NCBI RefSeq assembly: GCF_003610915.1 | Contig: NZ_NSDJ01000001.1 | Span: 4,464,001-4,528,000 of the forward strand | DNA length: 64,000 bases | From: Rahnella variigena | GTDB lineage: Bacteria > Pseudomonadota > Gammaproteobacteria > Enterobacterales > Enterobacteriaceae | Direction of reading: 5' to 3' | In this document: positions 19,422-29,529 of the stretch, one piece after another | How positions within the stretch are numbered: position 1 is the first letter of the stretch | How the letters are laid out: every line of letters begins with the position of its first letter | Program-made: the position numbers and the translations under genes | Notes under the pieces: model-generated | Databases searched by the model: none | What the model saw: only the letters and a program-made list of their open reading frames with translations | Told to the model about the DNA's origin: nothing

Positions 19422-22307
19422 TTATTCAGCAGAATTGGGTTCTAGCGTTTTCTGCAATGTCGACGTATCTGGCCAGGTTTTAAAACCTTCCGGTGCGGCA
19501 TATTGCGGTGTTTTGCTGTCATTGCCCGAAACCTGAGACAACATCGCCAGCCCTTCTTGCTTAATCACCGCTTTCTGGAAGTAATCCGCCAGCTGGGTTT
19601 GTGTCAGACCGGCAATCACGCGGATGACATTCGCTCTGGTATCAAATTGCGCATTTCCGCGACTAAAATCATTACCGAATCTGTCGGCTTCCTCGTCCAG
19701 GGTTTGCGGATTCTGCTGCATTTCGTTGACCAGACCCTGCTTGTACTGCAGGAACTCAGCATCTTTCATTTCACGCAGGCGTTTTTCGGCTTGTGGATAA
19801 AATGCCAGATAGCGCTGATACAGATAGTCAGGTTGTTTGCTGTTACTTTGTAGCAGGAAACCAATCCCCCACTGTTTTCCGACAGGAATAGGGAAAGCAA
19901 AGACAGCGTATCCCAGTTGCTCCTGAGTACGCAGCTGGCTGTAGAACCAGGGCTGAATAATCTGCCCGAGCAGTGCGCTGTATCCCATACTCTGGACTTC
20001 ATCGTAACCTGTTGGCACATAAACGGCAGCCAGCGCGGAGTCCGAACTGGTCCCGACACGCTGAATATTGGCTTTTACCGGCTCAGTCACCTGCGCCTGC
20101 TCGCCACGCCACCATTTGTCTCCGTGTGCGCCAAGCTTTTGCATGATCTGTTGCGACATGGCTTTAACCTGAGCGGCAGTCATATTACCGACAACCATCA
20201 CTTCTACGGCGGCATGATGTACCAGTTGTTCACGGTAAGCGTTCACGTCTTCAAGGGTGATGGCGGAAACCAGTTTTTCTCGTTCGCTGCGCTCGGTATA
20301 AGGCACGCGGGAAAGCAGCTGAACAGGTTGCAGCGCAAGTTCAAACGCTTTTCCTTTATCTGCCGAAGCCAGTCGTTCGAGATACCACGATTTCGCCTGA
20401 TCCAGCTGTTCCTGAGTCGGTTTGAAGTCAGGATAATTGTCTACCAGCGCTGCCAGCAAATCAGGCAGGCACTCGGTAAAACCTGTAGCTGTAAATTGCA
20501 GGCCATTGTCCGGCGATGTGCCGAAAGTAATCCCACCGATGGACGCCTGATAGCTCAGTTGATCGAACGCTACGCCAGTCAGATAATCCGTAAGACCGTA
20601 CAGCACCTGATTTTTAGCCGTGCTGAGCGCCTGATCGTTGCGGAAAGAAACGGTCACATTGGCTTTTGGCTCGTCAGCGAAGTATCTGCTGGGCATGTAG
20701 AACACCCGTAAACCTTTTTCGTCCACCAGCAGTTCAGGTTTTGTCGCTTTAGAGTCTTTGGTCACCAGCGCGAGTGACTCGGGGATATAGGGATTCAGTG
20801 CCGGCAGTGATAACGCGATAGTTTGCCCGATGGTTTTCCATTGCTCATAAGTCTGAGGCGGCACTTTATCGACCTGATAAGGCGCATTCACAAAGTAAGC
20901 CACTTTATTGTGCGGCTCATTTGGGCTGATTATCCAATAGCGCGCATTTTGCGGCGTCATTTCATCCAGACGGGACCCAATGGCTTTGGGGTCGTATTGA
21001 TCTGTCAGATAAGGCGAATCGAGAACGTGCTCAACCGGTACGCGCAGCATGGTATCCACCAGCCATTCGACGTAATCCATATCCCGCGTTAATGCCGGAT
21101 ACCGGAAGTCGAGCGCCATCACGTGCGCAATTTCATCAAAATAGGGCTTCTCAATACCCCTGGCGCGCATCTCGTTGAGATAACTGAATACAGCAGCAAT
21201 CACGGTGTCACGCTGTGCGAGACCCTTATCCGTCAGGGAAACCGAGATATTGAAGACGCCCATATTACGGTTCACCATCGGATCAGCACCGGCACTTATC
21301 CCGTCAGCATAACCCTGTTTCTGTAACCAGTCAGAGAGTGTATTCGGGCTGCGGTTGCCAATCAGATAGCTGATATAGGTGTCAGTTTTACTGCGAAAAT
21401 CTGCGCTGTTGTTATCGATGGCAAATTCAATGCGTAATTCTTTGCGGGGTTGTGCAGGAACAAAATGGATGAATTCCCCTTTCTGTTCAGCGGTTAACGT
21501 GGGCACCGTGATTGGCGGAACCACCGCGTGATGATTGGCTATCTGACCAAAGGTCGTTGAGGCCAGTTCTGCCAGTTCCGGCAAAGACTTATTACTGTAA
21601 ATCACGCCGACCATCAGGTTAGCGGAATAATAGCGGTGATAAAAAGCCGTCAGTTCATCATGCAGCTTGCTGCCGGGTTTGTCTTTCAGGGTATCCAGAT
21701 TCCCCCCGGCGAAACGGGCTGCCGGATGCTCAGGGTTCAATGTCTCTGCGCGAACCTGCGCCATGCGCATTCCGTCGCGGGAGCGTGCCATCGTCAGCTC
21801 AGCGTTGACCGCATTACGCTCGCGGTCGCCATTAGCGGGATCCAGTAAAGGCTCGCCAATGGCATCGGAAAGGCGATCAACGGCCTCAGGCAGAGCGTCA
21901 TTTTCCACTTCCAGATAAAAGGCCGTGCGGTAAGACGCCGTGCTGCCGTTATGACTACCGCCGTGTTTCTTAAGGAATTCAGAAAGGCTTTCAGGCTGAG
22001 GATATTTCTTAGAACCCATCAGCAACATGTGTTCGGTATAGTGAGCCAGGCCTAATTGGGAACCGGGATCTTCCAGTGATCCGACAGGAATAGCCAGTGC
22101 AGCGAGAGACTTGGGGGCTTGAGGATCAGATACCAGCAAAACGGTCATATCATTCGCCAGTTTGATGGCCTGATACTGACGCGGGTCGTTCTGACTTTTA
22201 TTGATAGCTTGTGGATAAGGCTGCCAGTCGGCTGCACTTGAAACAACAGGGGCCCAAAAGGTCAATAACAACAGTAACCCGGAAATACGGGTAACCTGTT
22301 TTAACAT
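19422..22307 (-). CDS. ptrA: PtrA, protease III (pitrilysin)
   Basis: A 961-residue periplasmic M16 zinc metalloprotease. The inverted zinc motif HxxEH is seen as HYTEH, with the distal Glu in NAVNAELTMARS. I chose the ATG at 22307: it is preceded by AGGGAG and begins a clear signal peptide (MLKQVTRISGLLLLLTFWAP, cleaved near SSA|AD), and the length fits the E. coli protein. The frame stays open upstream to 22505 without coding signs. In E. coli ptrA is sandwiched between recC and recB; neither neighbour is here. Confidence 0.96.
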   Translation of the reverse strand: MLKQVTRISGLLLLLTFWAPVVSSAADWQPYPQAINKSQNDPRQYQAIKLANDMTVLLVSDPQAPKSLAALAIPVGSLEDPGSQLGLAHYTEHMLLMGSKKYPQPESLSEFLKKHGGSHNGSTASYRTAFYLEVENDALPEAVDRLSDAIGEPLLDPANGDRERNAVNAELTMARSRDGMRMAQVRAETLNPEHPAARFAGGNLDTLKDKPGSKLHDELTAFYHRYYSANLMVGVIYSNKSLPELAELASTTFGQIANHHAVVPPITVPTLTAEQKGEFIHFVPAQPRKELRIEFAIDNNSADFRSKTDTYISYLIGNRSPNTLSDWLQKQGYADGISAGADPMVNRNMGVFNISVSLTDKGLAQRDTVIAAVFSYLNEMRARGIEKPYFDEIAHVMALDFRYPALTRDMDYVEWLVDTMLRVPVEHVLDSPYLTDQYDPKAIGSRLDEMTPQNARYWIISPNEPHNKVAYFVNAPYQVDKVPPQTYEQWKTIGQTIALSLPALNPYIPESLALVTKDSKATKPELLVDEKGLRVFYMPSRYFADEPKANVTVSFRNDQALSTAKNQVLYGLTDYLTGVAFDQLSYQASIGGITFGTSPDNGLQFTATGFTECLPDLLAALVDNYPDFKPTQEQLDQAKSWYLERLASADKGKAFELALQPVQLLSRVPYTERSEREKLVSAITLEDVNAYREQLVHHAAVEVMVVGNMTAAQVKAMSQQIMQKLGAHGDKWWRGEQAQVTEPVKANIQRVGTSSDSALAAVYVPTGYDEVQSMGYSALLGQIIQPWFYSQLRTQEQLGYAVFAFPIPVGKQWGIGFLLQSNSKQPDYLYQRYLAFYPQAEKRLREMKDAEFLQYKQGLVNEMQQNPQTLDEEADRFGNDFSRGNAQFDTRANVIRVIAGLTQTQLADYFQKAVIKQEGLAMLSQVSGNDSKTPQYAAPEGFKTWPDTSTLQKTLEPNSAE

Positions 22308-22608
22308 TGCCACACTCCCTAAATCGAATAAACGTGCCACACGGGCAATAAATACAGGGTTCAACAACAGATGAACCTCAACAAGCTGTTTTGAGCAGAT
22401 GAGTCTGTTCAGACCCCGCAGAAACAGGATAGTTGTGAAAAAAATCGCATTGGGATTTTCTTCCTGTGTTCCGTCACGTTTTAGCCATAAAGCCAAATGT
22501 TCCAACAGGGAAAAATAACCCTGTTAAACCACTCTAAGCTGTTAGCTCACCATTGCAAGTGGCTTGAGCGTATTTTTGTCCTTCGTTATGCCGCTGACGG
22601 ACACCGTT
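22308..22608. other. Intergenic gap at the usual recC position
   Basis: Three hundred bases between the ptrA start and the ppdC stop. I see the ptrA ribosome binding site but no recC remnant, RNA or repeat; an open frame running upstream from ptrA has no family resemblance. Confidence 0.6.
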
Positions 22609-22953
22609 TCAGGGGCTGAAATTACATATCAGGCGCTGCAACATTGCATGATATTTTGCCGGCGTTTGAATCTTAGCACTGACTAACTTGCAGGATTGTG
22701 CATCTGAAATGCCAGTAAGCTGAAATTCCCAACCCGCGACAAAAGGCTCAGTGCCCTTTCCTGTCAATGAATAGGCTTCAAGCTGAGAATGTGCTTCTGC
22801 CCACGCCTGCTGAACCTGCCACTGCCGCATAAACCCGTATGTCAGCGACTGGTAGTAGTTCAGGAGTCCAAGTATCGACACTGACAGCAACAACATTGCA
22901 ATCAGAGCCTCTGTCAGACTAAAGCCTTGTTGTTCTTTCTGGATTTCATTCAT
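22609..22953 (-). CDS. ppdC: PpdC, prepilin peptidase-dependent (pseudopilin-like) protein
   Basis: A 114-residue type IV pilin-like protein with a class III signal: QQG|FSLTEALIAML, a glycine, cleavage site, Glu at +5 and a hydrophobic helix. The ATG at 22953 overlaps the ygdB stop by 8 bp and has an AGCAGG ribosome binding site; a start at 22968 is possible. Last gene of a four-gene pseudopilin operon (ppdA-ppdB-ygdB-ppdC) whose function in E. coli is not settled. Confidence 0.88.
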   Translation of the reverse strand: MNEIQKEQQGFSLTEALIAMLLLSVSILGLLNYYQSLTYGFMRQWQVQQAWAEAHSQLEAYSLTGKGTEPFVAGWEFQLTGISDAQSCKLVSAKIQTPAKYHAMLQRLICNFSP

Positions 22954-23431
22954 TGCAGACCTGCTCATCAGCCTCAGGGCAAAAATCCAGCCATCCCTGT
23001 TTTAGGGGTGAAAAAATCATCTCTCCGCTGGCCTGCTTTTTCACACTGACCTGCTGATATTGCATAACAGATTCATTGCCTTCTGCCATTTTTCCTTCGC
23101 CACGAAACAGGAAAATATCCTGGCGCAATGAAGGCCGGACACACACTCTGCCGGTGCCTGAAGCGATGATGCCTGCTGCCACATTCCGGCACTGCCAGAA
23201 AGGTTCGCTGCTGTCTTTCCATGACTGGCGTATACCCCACGCTAACGCTGATGCTGCATTTTCCCAGGCAATAACATAACGATGCTGATTCGATGTCAGC
23301 GCCAGTCCCGCGGAAAGTTGCTGTTGCAGTGAGTTTAGGGCAATCAACCCCAACCCCATCATCACCATAATACTCAGGATCATCGTACTACCCCGCTGTC
23401 TGACCGAATCGCGCATTTCAGCCGCTGTCAT
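22946..23431 (-). CDS. ygdB: YgdB family protein (DUF2509), PilX/GspK-like
   Basis: A 161-residue protein with an N-terminal prepilin-like helix (QRG|STMILSIMVMMGLGLIAL) lacking the +5 glutamate, as in GspK/PilX-type minor pseudopilins. It overlaps ppdB by ATGA (23428-23431) and ppdC by 8 bp, so translation is coupled. The position inside the ppd operon is that of E. coli ygdB. Confidence 0.9.
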   Translation of the reverse strand: MTAAEMRDSVRQRGSTMILSIMVMMGLGLIALNSLQQQLSAGLALTSNQHRYVIAWENAASALAWGIRQSWKDSSEPFWQCRNVAAGIIASGTGRVCVRPSLRQDIFLFRGEGKMAEGNESVMQYQQVSVKKQASGEMIFSPLKQGWLDFCPEADEQVCNE

Positions 23432-24015
23432 AAAACGTGGCCTGCAATCATTTCGGTCACCTGCCGGTGGATAAAAGGATTTTTGCTCCAGCTGGCGTCA
23501 AGTTGCAGTGAATACAGGCGGCCGGAGCCACTTGTTGCTACCTCGGTTACCACAAACCGGGTCACGTTGACTTCAGCAGGGTCGAGAAATTTTTCCCACC
23601 CTGAACTGCTGCAATCACCTGCCCCGCGCTGAACCTCAATACCGCCCTGACGTAAACGATAACCAAAGTATTCAGACTCCGCCGTCCCGGGCTTATCCCA
23701 TTTTCCGTTACGGTTCAGGTCATAGATAACAAGGATGCAGGAACTCGCCGCTTCACCCGCAGCATTGCCGATGATGACAGATTTGCCCTCACAGGTTCCG
23801 TTACAGAAACCGGCCCGACGAATATCTTTGCCAATAGCAAAAGTAGTCTGGCGTAAAAGTTGCTCGAGCTGATAATGCCGGCCCAGGCTCTGGCTTCTCT
23901 GACGCATCAGCGGATAGATTTGTGCGGCACTGAGCATCAGCATGCTGCCAATCCCCATTGCTATCATGACTTCTGGTAACGTGAACCCCTGACAGCGGGG
24001 TATGCTCACTGGCAT
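23428..24015 (-). CDS. ppdB: PpdB, prepilin peptidase-dependent protein
   Basis: A 195-residue minor pseudopilin (PilW/GspJ-like) with signal CQG|FTLPEVMIAMG at residues 8-20 and a long C-terminal domain containing several cysteines (FCNGTCEG). It overlaps ppdA by 10 bp and ygdB by 4 bp. Confidence 0.9.
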   Translation of the reverse strand: MPVSIPRCQGFTLPEVMIAMGIGSMLMLSAAQIYPLMRQRSQSLGRHYQLEQLLRQTTFAIGKDIRRAGFCNGTCEGKSVIIGNAAGEAASSCILVIYDLNRNGKWDKPGTAESEYFGYRLRQGGIEVQRGAGDCSSSGWEKFLDPAEVNVTRFVVTEVATSGSGRLYSLQLDASWSKNPFIHRQVTEMIAGHVL

Positions 24016-24500
24016 AAGCCGATGCCCAACAATGGCTGCGCTTCACTGCACGTACGCAACCGTCCTCTGACAGAAAGTACGATCCGCAAACTTCCCGCTG
24101 AATTTTTCAGTGTGATATGCCCGGCCAGCGCCGCATTACGCAGCCCGTAAAAGCCCATGCTTTTTTCACTGACAGCAAGTAACTCCACACCGGATCCACG
24201 GGTGGCGAATATTTTTCCCACAGCATTATCACAACCTGAAGGAGAAGTTCCGGTTCCCACGCATCCATCAGTGCCGGCAATGCCCCATAAGACAGCAGAG
24301 CGATTGTAATTATTGGCTTCTGCCTGCACCCCGAACAGATACAAACGCAGCTGCTGAGCAGATTGCTCAAGCTTTAATGCCTGCTGGTAATTGCGCCAGC
24401 TGTGGATCCCCCACAACGTACACATGGCGACCAGAGCCACGACAACCATCATTTCAATCAGCGACATTCCCTCTTCCCCTGCCCGCTCAAATGTTTTCAT
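24006..24500 (-). CDS. ppdA: PpdA, prepilin peptidase-dependent protein
   Basis: A 164-residue GspH/FimT-like pseudopilin with class III signal EEG|MSLIEMMVVVALVA near residue 10 and paired cysteines in the C-terminal domain. The ATG at 24500 gives the correct short leader peptide; an upstream extension to 24653 would put 50 unrelated residues before it. First gene of the ppd operon, downstream of thyA. Confidence 0.9.
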   Translation of the reverse strand: MKTFERAGEEGMSLIEMMVVVALVAMCTLWGIHSWRNYQQALKLEQSAQQLRLYLFGVQAEANNYNRSAVLWGIAGTDGCVGTGTSPSGCDNAVGKIFATRGSGVELLAVSEKSMGFYGLRNAALAGHITLKNSAGSLRIVLSVRGRLRTCSEAQPLLGIGLCQ

Positions 24501-24712
24501 GCGGCCAAAATAGGCATTTAGATTTTTTCTGCCACTGGCAGAGTCATTTTTTCCAGGATGTCGTGAGGACTTTCGATGCAACGAAATCCACGCGACAAAA
24601 AAGTTGCGTGATGTCTCGCAGGGATAGCACCGGGATATAAATCGGGATAGCAATTGTCAGGAAAAGGCGTAAAAAGTGGGGCAGCTGGAAAGCAGGAGAA
24701 GAGGGGGAATGA

Positions 24713-24736
24713 CCGCCTGACGCAAGCGTCAGGCGG
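24713..24736. terminator. Perfect inverted repeat between thyA and ppdA
   Basis: An 11-bp perfect stem with a 2-base loop (CCGCCTGACGC aa GCGTCAGGCGG) lies 14 bp after the thyA stop. The T tract is poor, so it may attenuate rather than fully stop thyA transcription into ppdA. Confidence 0.55.
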
Positions 24737-24750
24737 CATACAACGAAGGA

Positions 24751-25545
24751 TCAGATAGCGACAGGTGCCTTGATTGCAGGGTGCGGATCGTACCCTTCAA
24801 TCTCGAAATCTTCGAAGTTGTAATCAAACAAGGAGGCCGGTTTGCGTTTAATAACAAGTTTTGGCAACGCACGAGGTTCACGGCTCAGTTGCAGATGCGT
24901 CTGTTCCATGTGGTTGCTGTACAGGTGCGTATCGCCACCCGTCCAGACAAAATCACCCACTTCGAGGTCGCATTGTTGCGCCATCATATGCACCAGCAGT
25001 GCGTAGCTGGCGATATTGAACGGCAAGCCGAGGAAGATATCGCATGAGCGCTGGTACAGCTGGCAGGACAATTTACCGTCGGCCACATAGAACTGGAAGA
25101 AAGCGTGGCAAGGTGCCAGCGCCATCTTATCCAGTTCGCCCACGTTCCATGCAGACACGATAATACGACGCGAGTCAGGGTCTTTCTTCAGCTGTTCAAC
25201 CACATTTGCCAGCTGGTCGATTTGCTTGCCGTCAGCCGCACCCCAGGCACGCCATTGCTTGCCGTAAACCGGTCCAAGGTCGCCGTTTTCGTCAGCCCAC
25301 TCGTCCCAGATGCTGACATTGTTTTCACGCAGATAAGCAATGTTAGTTTCGCCTTTCAGGAACCACAGGAGTTCATGAATAATGGAGCGTAAATGGCAGC
25401 GTTTGGTCGTGACCAGCGGGAAACCTTCCTGCAAGTTGAAACGCATCTGATGACCAAAAATCGACAACGTGCCCGTACCGGTACGGTCGGCTTTAGGGGT
25501 GCCCTCATCGAGCACTTTCTGCATTAAATCCAGATACTGTTTCAT
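24751..25545 (-). CDS. thyA: ThyA, thymidylate synthase
   Basis: A 264-residue enzyme that methylates dUMP to dTMP with methylenetetrahydrofolate. The nucleophile is C146 in [11 protein letters not shown], the same number as in E. coli, and the [11 protein letters not shown] and dUMP-binding DPDSRRII motifs are present. It lies 6 bp after lgt and is probably cotranscribed with it. Confidence 0.98.
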   Translation of the reverse strand: MKQYLDLMQKVLDEGTPKADRTGTGTLSIFGHQMRFNLQEGFPLVTTKRCHLRSIIHELLWFLKGETNIAYLRENNVSIWDEWADENGDLGPVYGKQWRAWGAADGKQIDQLANVVEQLKKDPDSRRIIVSAWNVGELDKMALAPCHAFFQFYVADGKLSCQLYQRSCDIFLGLPFNIASYALLVHMMAQQCDLEVGDFVWTGGDTHLYSNHMEQTHLQLSREPRALPKLVIKRKPASLFDYNFEDFEIEGYDPHPAIKAPVAI

Positions 25546-25551
25546 GTTACC

Positions 25552-26421
25552 TCACGACAATTGTTTCTGCGGACGGCGATATGCCCAGACCATCATAATC
25601 AGGCCAATGACAACCATTGGGATGGACAGCACCTGTCCCATACTGATGATCCCGTCGAACAAACCAAGCTGTGCATCTGGCTGGCGGAAGTGTTCAACGA
25701 TGATGCGGAATAAGCCATAACCGATCAGGAACAAGCCTGATACCGCGCCCATCGGGCGGGATTTACGGATAAATACGTTCAGGATGATGAACAGTACGAT
25801 ACCTTCGAGCAGCAGTTCATACAGCTGAGAAGGATGGCGCGGCAACACGCCGTACTGGTTCAGCAGCGGCTGCCATTTCGGGTCAGCGGCGGCAATCGCA
25901 ATATCTTCCTGACGGGAACCCGGGAACAGCATTGCCCATGGCACATCCGTGGTCACGCGGCCCCAGAGCTCGCCATTGATAAAGTTACCAAGACGACCCG
26001 CGCCCAGACCAAACGGGATCAGCGGAGCGATAAAATCGGCAACCTGGAAGAAGTTGCGCTTAGTGCGACGGGCAAAAATCAGCATGACCACGATTACGCC
26101 AATCAGGCCGCCGTGGAAGGACATGCCGCCGTCCCACACTTTGAAAAGATACAGTGGGTTTTCGAGGAACAAAGGCAGATTGTAGAAGAATACGTAACCG
26201 ATACGACCACCGAGGAAGACACCGAGGAAACCCGCGTACAACAGATTTTCAACTTCGTCTTTGGTCCAGCCGCTGCCTGGCTTGTTAGCACGGCGTACCG
26301 CCAGCCACATTGCGAAGACAAAACCGACCAGATACATCAGTCCGTACCAGTGAAGAGATACCGGTCCGATTGAGAAAATCACCGGATCAAACTGGGGAAA
26401 CGCCAGATAGCTGTTGCTCAT
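25552..26421 (-). CDS. lgt: Lgt, prolipoprotein diacylglyceryl transferase
   Basis: A 289-residue polytopic inner-membrane enzyme that attaches diacylglycerol to the lipobox cysteine of prolipoproteins. The conserved HGGLIG (near residue 103) and the Lgt signature [13 protein letters not shown] (near residue 142) are intact. It precedes thyA in a two-gene operon. Confidence 0.97.
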   Translation of the reverse strand: MSNSYLAFPQFDPVIFSIGPVSLHWYGLMYLVGFVFAMWLAVRRANKPGSGWTKDEVENLLYAGFLGVFLGGRIGYVFFYNLPLFLENPLYLFKVWDGGMSFHGGLIGVIVVMLIFARRTKRNFFQVADFIAPLIPFGLGAGRLGNFINGELWGRVTTDVPWAMLFPGSRQEDIAIAAADPKWQPLLNQYGVLPRHPSQLYELLLEGIVLFIILNVFIRKSRPMGAVSGLFLIGYGLFRIIVEHFRQPDAQLGLFDGIISMGQVLSIPMVVIGLIMMVWAYRRPQKQLS

Positions 26422-26528
26422 CTATCACCACAAATTGTTTATCATTATTGCCCGGTCAGGGGCCAGCAGGGAGCGAATAGTAGCATAGCCGGAAGGTTTT
26501 CCGGGGCTAAGCCGCTGGAAAAGTTCTG

Positions 26529-26571
26529 TAAAAAATCATCTCATCCCGCACCAGAGTGCGATCAGGATGAG
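26529..26571 (-). terminator. Terminator of the rppH-ptsP operon
   Basis: On the minus strand CTCATCC and GGATGAG (7 bp) enclose an inner CGCAC/GTGCG stem, followed by ATGATTTTTT. Confidence 0.75.
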
Positions 26572-26603
26572 AATACTGCAGCGCAAAACCTGGCGTCCGG
26601 CGC

Positions 26604-28850
26604 TTATTTACCGCCGCGGATAAGGCCGCCCAGTCCGCGTCTTTCCATAAATGCGGCGGTCATTTGACGCACGTCCGTGGTGAAATGCGCCTGTAACACC
26701 CGTCCGGCCAGCTCTTCTGCATCGGCTAAATCAATGCGTCGCAGCAGGTATTTTACACGGGCGACGCTGCGTCCATTCATGCTGAGGTTACGGAACCCCA
26801 TGCCGGTAAGCAGCAATGCGCCCATCGGATCACCCGCCATTTCGCCACACAAACTGACGTCCAGTCCGGCGACTTCTGCACTGGTGATAATCTGCCTGAG
26901 CACGCGCAGCATCGCCGGATGCAGGCTGTCATAGAGCCCGGCCACGCGGGTGTTGTTGCGATCCACCGCCAGCAGATACTGCGTTAAATCGTTGGTACCG
27001 ACGGAGATAAACTCAACCCTTCCGACCAGCGCTGGCAGCATAAAGACCATGGAAGGGACTTCGATCATCACGCCAAGACGTGTCCGTGGAAGCTCGTAAC
27101 CGAGTTGTTCCTCAACTTCACGTCCGGCACGATCGATTAAACGACGTGCCTCGTCAATCTCTTCAAGACTGGTCACCATGGGCAGAAGAATGCCGAGATT
27201 ACCGGTCGCCGCATTAGCACGCAGCATCGCGCGTACCTGAATGAGGAAAATTTCAGGCTGATCGAGAGTAATACGGATACCACGCCAGCCCAGACAAGGG
27301 TTCTCCTCGCTGATCGGCATATACGGTAGTTGTTTATCAGAACCGATATCCAGCGTGCGCAGGGTGACCGGTTTTTGCGGAAACAGCTGCAACATGCCCT
27401 GATACTGCGCGACCTGTTCTTCTTCAGAAGGGAAGCCGCTTTGCAGCATGAACGGTATTTCCGTGCGATACAGCCCGACACCGTCAACGCGGCTGCCGAA
27501 CAGTTTTTCGTGATCGGCACTCAGACCGGCATTGAGCATCACTTTCACCCGTTCGCCACTTTTCAGCGCGGCGGGTTGCTCAACGTCGTCTTCAGCTTTC
27601 TGACTCAGCTCCATTTCTTCGCTGATCAGACGTTTATATTCCGTGACCAGCACGGGTTCGGGGTCAATCAGTAACTCGCCACGATAGCCATCAACAATCA
27701 GTTGTCGCTGGCTCAGCAGTGCAGGCTGAATATCAGCGCCCATAATGGTCGGCACGCCCATTGCGCGCACCAGAATCGCCGCATGGGAGTTGGCGGCGCC
27801 GTCGCGAACCACGACACCGGCCAGCCGGTCTTGCGGCACTTCGGCCAGCAAAGTAGCCGTCAGCTCATCGGCAACCAGAATAAAACGCTCAGGCCACTGG
27901 GTATTGCCCTGGATCGTGTCATCGAGATGGAAAACCAGTCGCTGACCCAGCGCACGTAAATCGCTGCCGCGCTCACGCAGGTAAGTATCCTGCAAACTGG
28001 CAAACTGAGCGGCAAACTCCTCAACCACCTTTTTGACCGCCCACTCCGCCACAGCGCCCTGATCAATCTGCGCGAACAACTCGCGCTTGAGGCGTGCATC
28101 GTTAAGCAGGTGGGAATAGAGATCGAAAATCGCAGCGCTTTCTTTCTGCGCACTGGCAGTAAAACGCTTACTGAAACGACGGAATTCAGCACCAGCATCT
28201 TCCAGTGCGCGGGTCAGACGTTCGCGTTCACGCACCGTATCAAGCGTGGACGCCATATAAACATGCTCGAGCGAGGGCTGCGAGCTGTCCTGCCAGCCGA
28301 TACCGATAGCCACACCCGGCGATGCCGCAAGCGCGCGGACACGGGTCTGACGAAAGCGTCCGTAAAGCACATTAAGCTGTGCCTGAGAAAGGATCGCGGC
28401 CAGCTGCGTCGCCAGCGTGACCAAAAATGACTCTTCACTTTCATCGAACTGGCGGTGTTCGCGTTGCTGGATAACCAGCACGCCAAGCAACTGACGACGG
28501 TGAATGATCGGTACGCCTAAAAAGGATCGGAACAGATCTTCTTTTACGGCAGGAATATATTTAAAGCTGGGATGGCTCTGCGCATCAGCAAGGTTAATAG
28601 GCTCGGCAAGACGCCCTACCAGACCGACAATCCCCTGATCAAACGCCAGAGTAATAGTCCGCCCGCGAGGTTTTTTCAAACCTCGCGTCGCCATCAGGTA
28701 ATAACAACGGCGGTCATTGTCAGCGAGATAGACGGAACACACTTCTGTGTCCATCGCCAGGCAGGTTTCATTGACCAGTACATCCAGCGCATCATTGAGG
28801 CTGGACGCCATTGCTACCTTTTCAACAATTTCTCGCAAACGCGTGAGCAT
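26604..28850 (-). CDS. ptsP: PtsP, enzyme I-Ntr of the nitrogen phosphotransferase system
   Basis: A 748-residue protein with an N-terminal GAF domain (about residues 1-160), which senses glutamine in the E. coli protein, followed by a full PTS enzyme I: the phosphorylated His356 in GAANSHAAILVRAMG (same number as in E. coli) and the PEP-binding C-terminal barrel ending near CGEMAGDP. It passes phosphate from PEP to NPr and EIIA-Ntr. It lies 11 bp after rppH, in one operon. Confidence 0.97.
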   Translation of the reverse strand: MLTRLREIVEKVAMASSLNDALDVLVNETCLAMDTEVCSVYLADNDRRCYYLMATRGLKKPRGRTITLAFDQGIVGLVGRLAEPINLADAQSHPSFKYIPAVKEDLFRSFLGVPIIHRRQLLGVLVIQQREHRQFDESEESFLVTLATQLAAILSQAQLNVLYGRFRQTRVRALAASPGVAIGIGWQDSSQPSLEHVYMASTLDTVRERERLTRALEDAGAEFRRFSKRFTASAQKESAAIFDLYSHLLNDARLKRELFAQIDQGAVAEWAVKKVVEEFAAQFASLQDTYLRERGSDLRALGQRLVFHLDDTIQGNTQWPERFILVADELTATLLAEVPQDRLAGVVVRDGAANSHAAILVRAMGVPTIMGADIQPALLSQRQLIVDGYRGELLIDPEPVLVTEYKRLISEEMELSQKAEDDVEQPAALKSGERVKVMLNAGLSADHEKLFGSRVDGVGLYRTEIPFMLQSGFPSEEEQVAQYQGMLQLFPQKPVTLRTLDIGSDKQLPYMPISEENPCLGWRGIRITLDQPEIFLIQVRAMLRANAATGNLGILLPMVTSLEEIDEARRLIDRAGREVEEQLGYELPRTRLGVMIEVPSMVFMLPALVGRVEFISVGTNDLTQYLLAVDRNNTRVAGLYDSLHPAMLRVLRQIITSAEVAGLDVSLCGEMAGDPMGALLLTGMGFRNLSMNGRSVARVKYLLRRIDLADAEELAGRVLQAHFTTDVRQMTAAFMERRGLGGLIRGGK

Positions 28851-28861
28851 CTCTTCGTGAC

Positions 28862-29389
28862 TTAGCCTCTTTTACGACGATAAGCGGGTGATGTCCTGGG
28901 AAGGGAGACTTCCTGCATCGGCATAATCGTGGTGGAAAACTCTTTCATCACCCGACGGTAAACATCGCGTTTAAAAGAAACCACCTGACGAACCGGATAC
29001 CAGAAACTCACCCAACGCCAGCCATCAAATTCAGGCGTACTGCTGCGCTGCATATTGATATCAGCATCGTTACACATCAGTTGCAGCAAGAACCATTTTT
29101 GCTTTTGGCCGATACAAACCGGCTTTGTGTCCCAACGCACCAAACGTTTTGGTAATTTATAACGTAACCAGTTACGGGTTGAAGCCAGAATACGTACATC
29201 TTTACGGCCAAGCCCCACTTCCTCAAACAGCTCGCGGTACATGGCCTGCTCAGCGGTTTCACCGGGGTTTATGCCCCCCTGCGGAAACTGCCAGGAGTGC
29301 TGACCGTATCGTCTGGCCCACAATACCTGACCCTGCTTGTCACAGATTACGATACCAACATTCGGGCGGTAGCCATCATCATCGATCAC
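28862..29389 (-). CDS. rppH: RppH, RNA pyrophosphohydrolase
   Basis: A 175-residue Nudix hydrolase that removes pyrophosphate from 5' ends of mRNA and so triggers RNase E decay. The Nudix box starts [17 protein letters not shown] and continues FEEVGL at residues 38-60. Length is that of E. coli RppH. First gene of the rppH-ptsP operon, transcribed away from the DARS2-like region. Confidence 0.97.
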   Translation of the reverse strand: MIDDDGYRPNVGIVICDKQGQVLWARRYGQHSWQFPQGGINPGETAEQAMYRELFEEVGLGRKDVRILASTRNWLRYKLPKRLVRWDTKPVCIGQKQKWFLLQLMCNDADINMQRSSTPEFDGWRWVSFWYPVRQVVSFKRDVYRRVMKEFSTTIMPMQEVSLPRTSPAYRRKRG

Positions 29390-29529
29390 CGGACTACCTC
29401 AATAGCTTAAAATCATAGATGTTCTGATTGTTTCATACTACCAACAGGCGGTAAACCACTGGTTAATGCCGATGAGCATGAATAAAAATGGGATAACTCT
29501 CCGTTAACCTCGAAGTTATAAACAGATTT

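Noticed and set aside
22308..22505. N-terminal extension of ptrA by 66 codons
   Set aside because: A signal peptide and ribosome binding site start at 22307; the upstream part would hide the signal.
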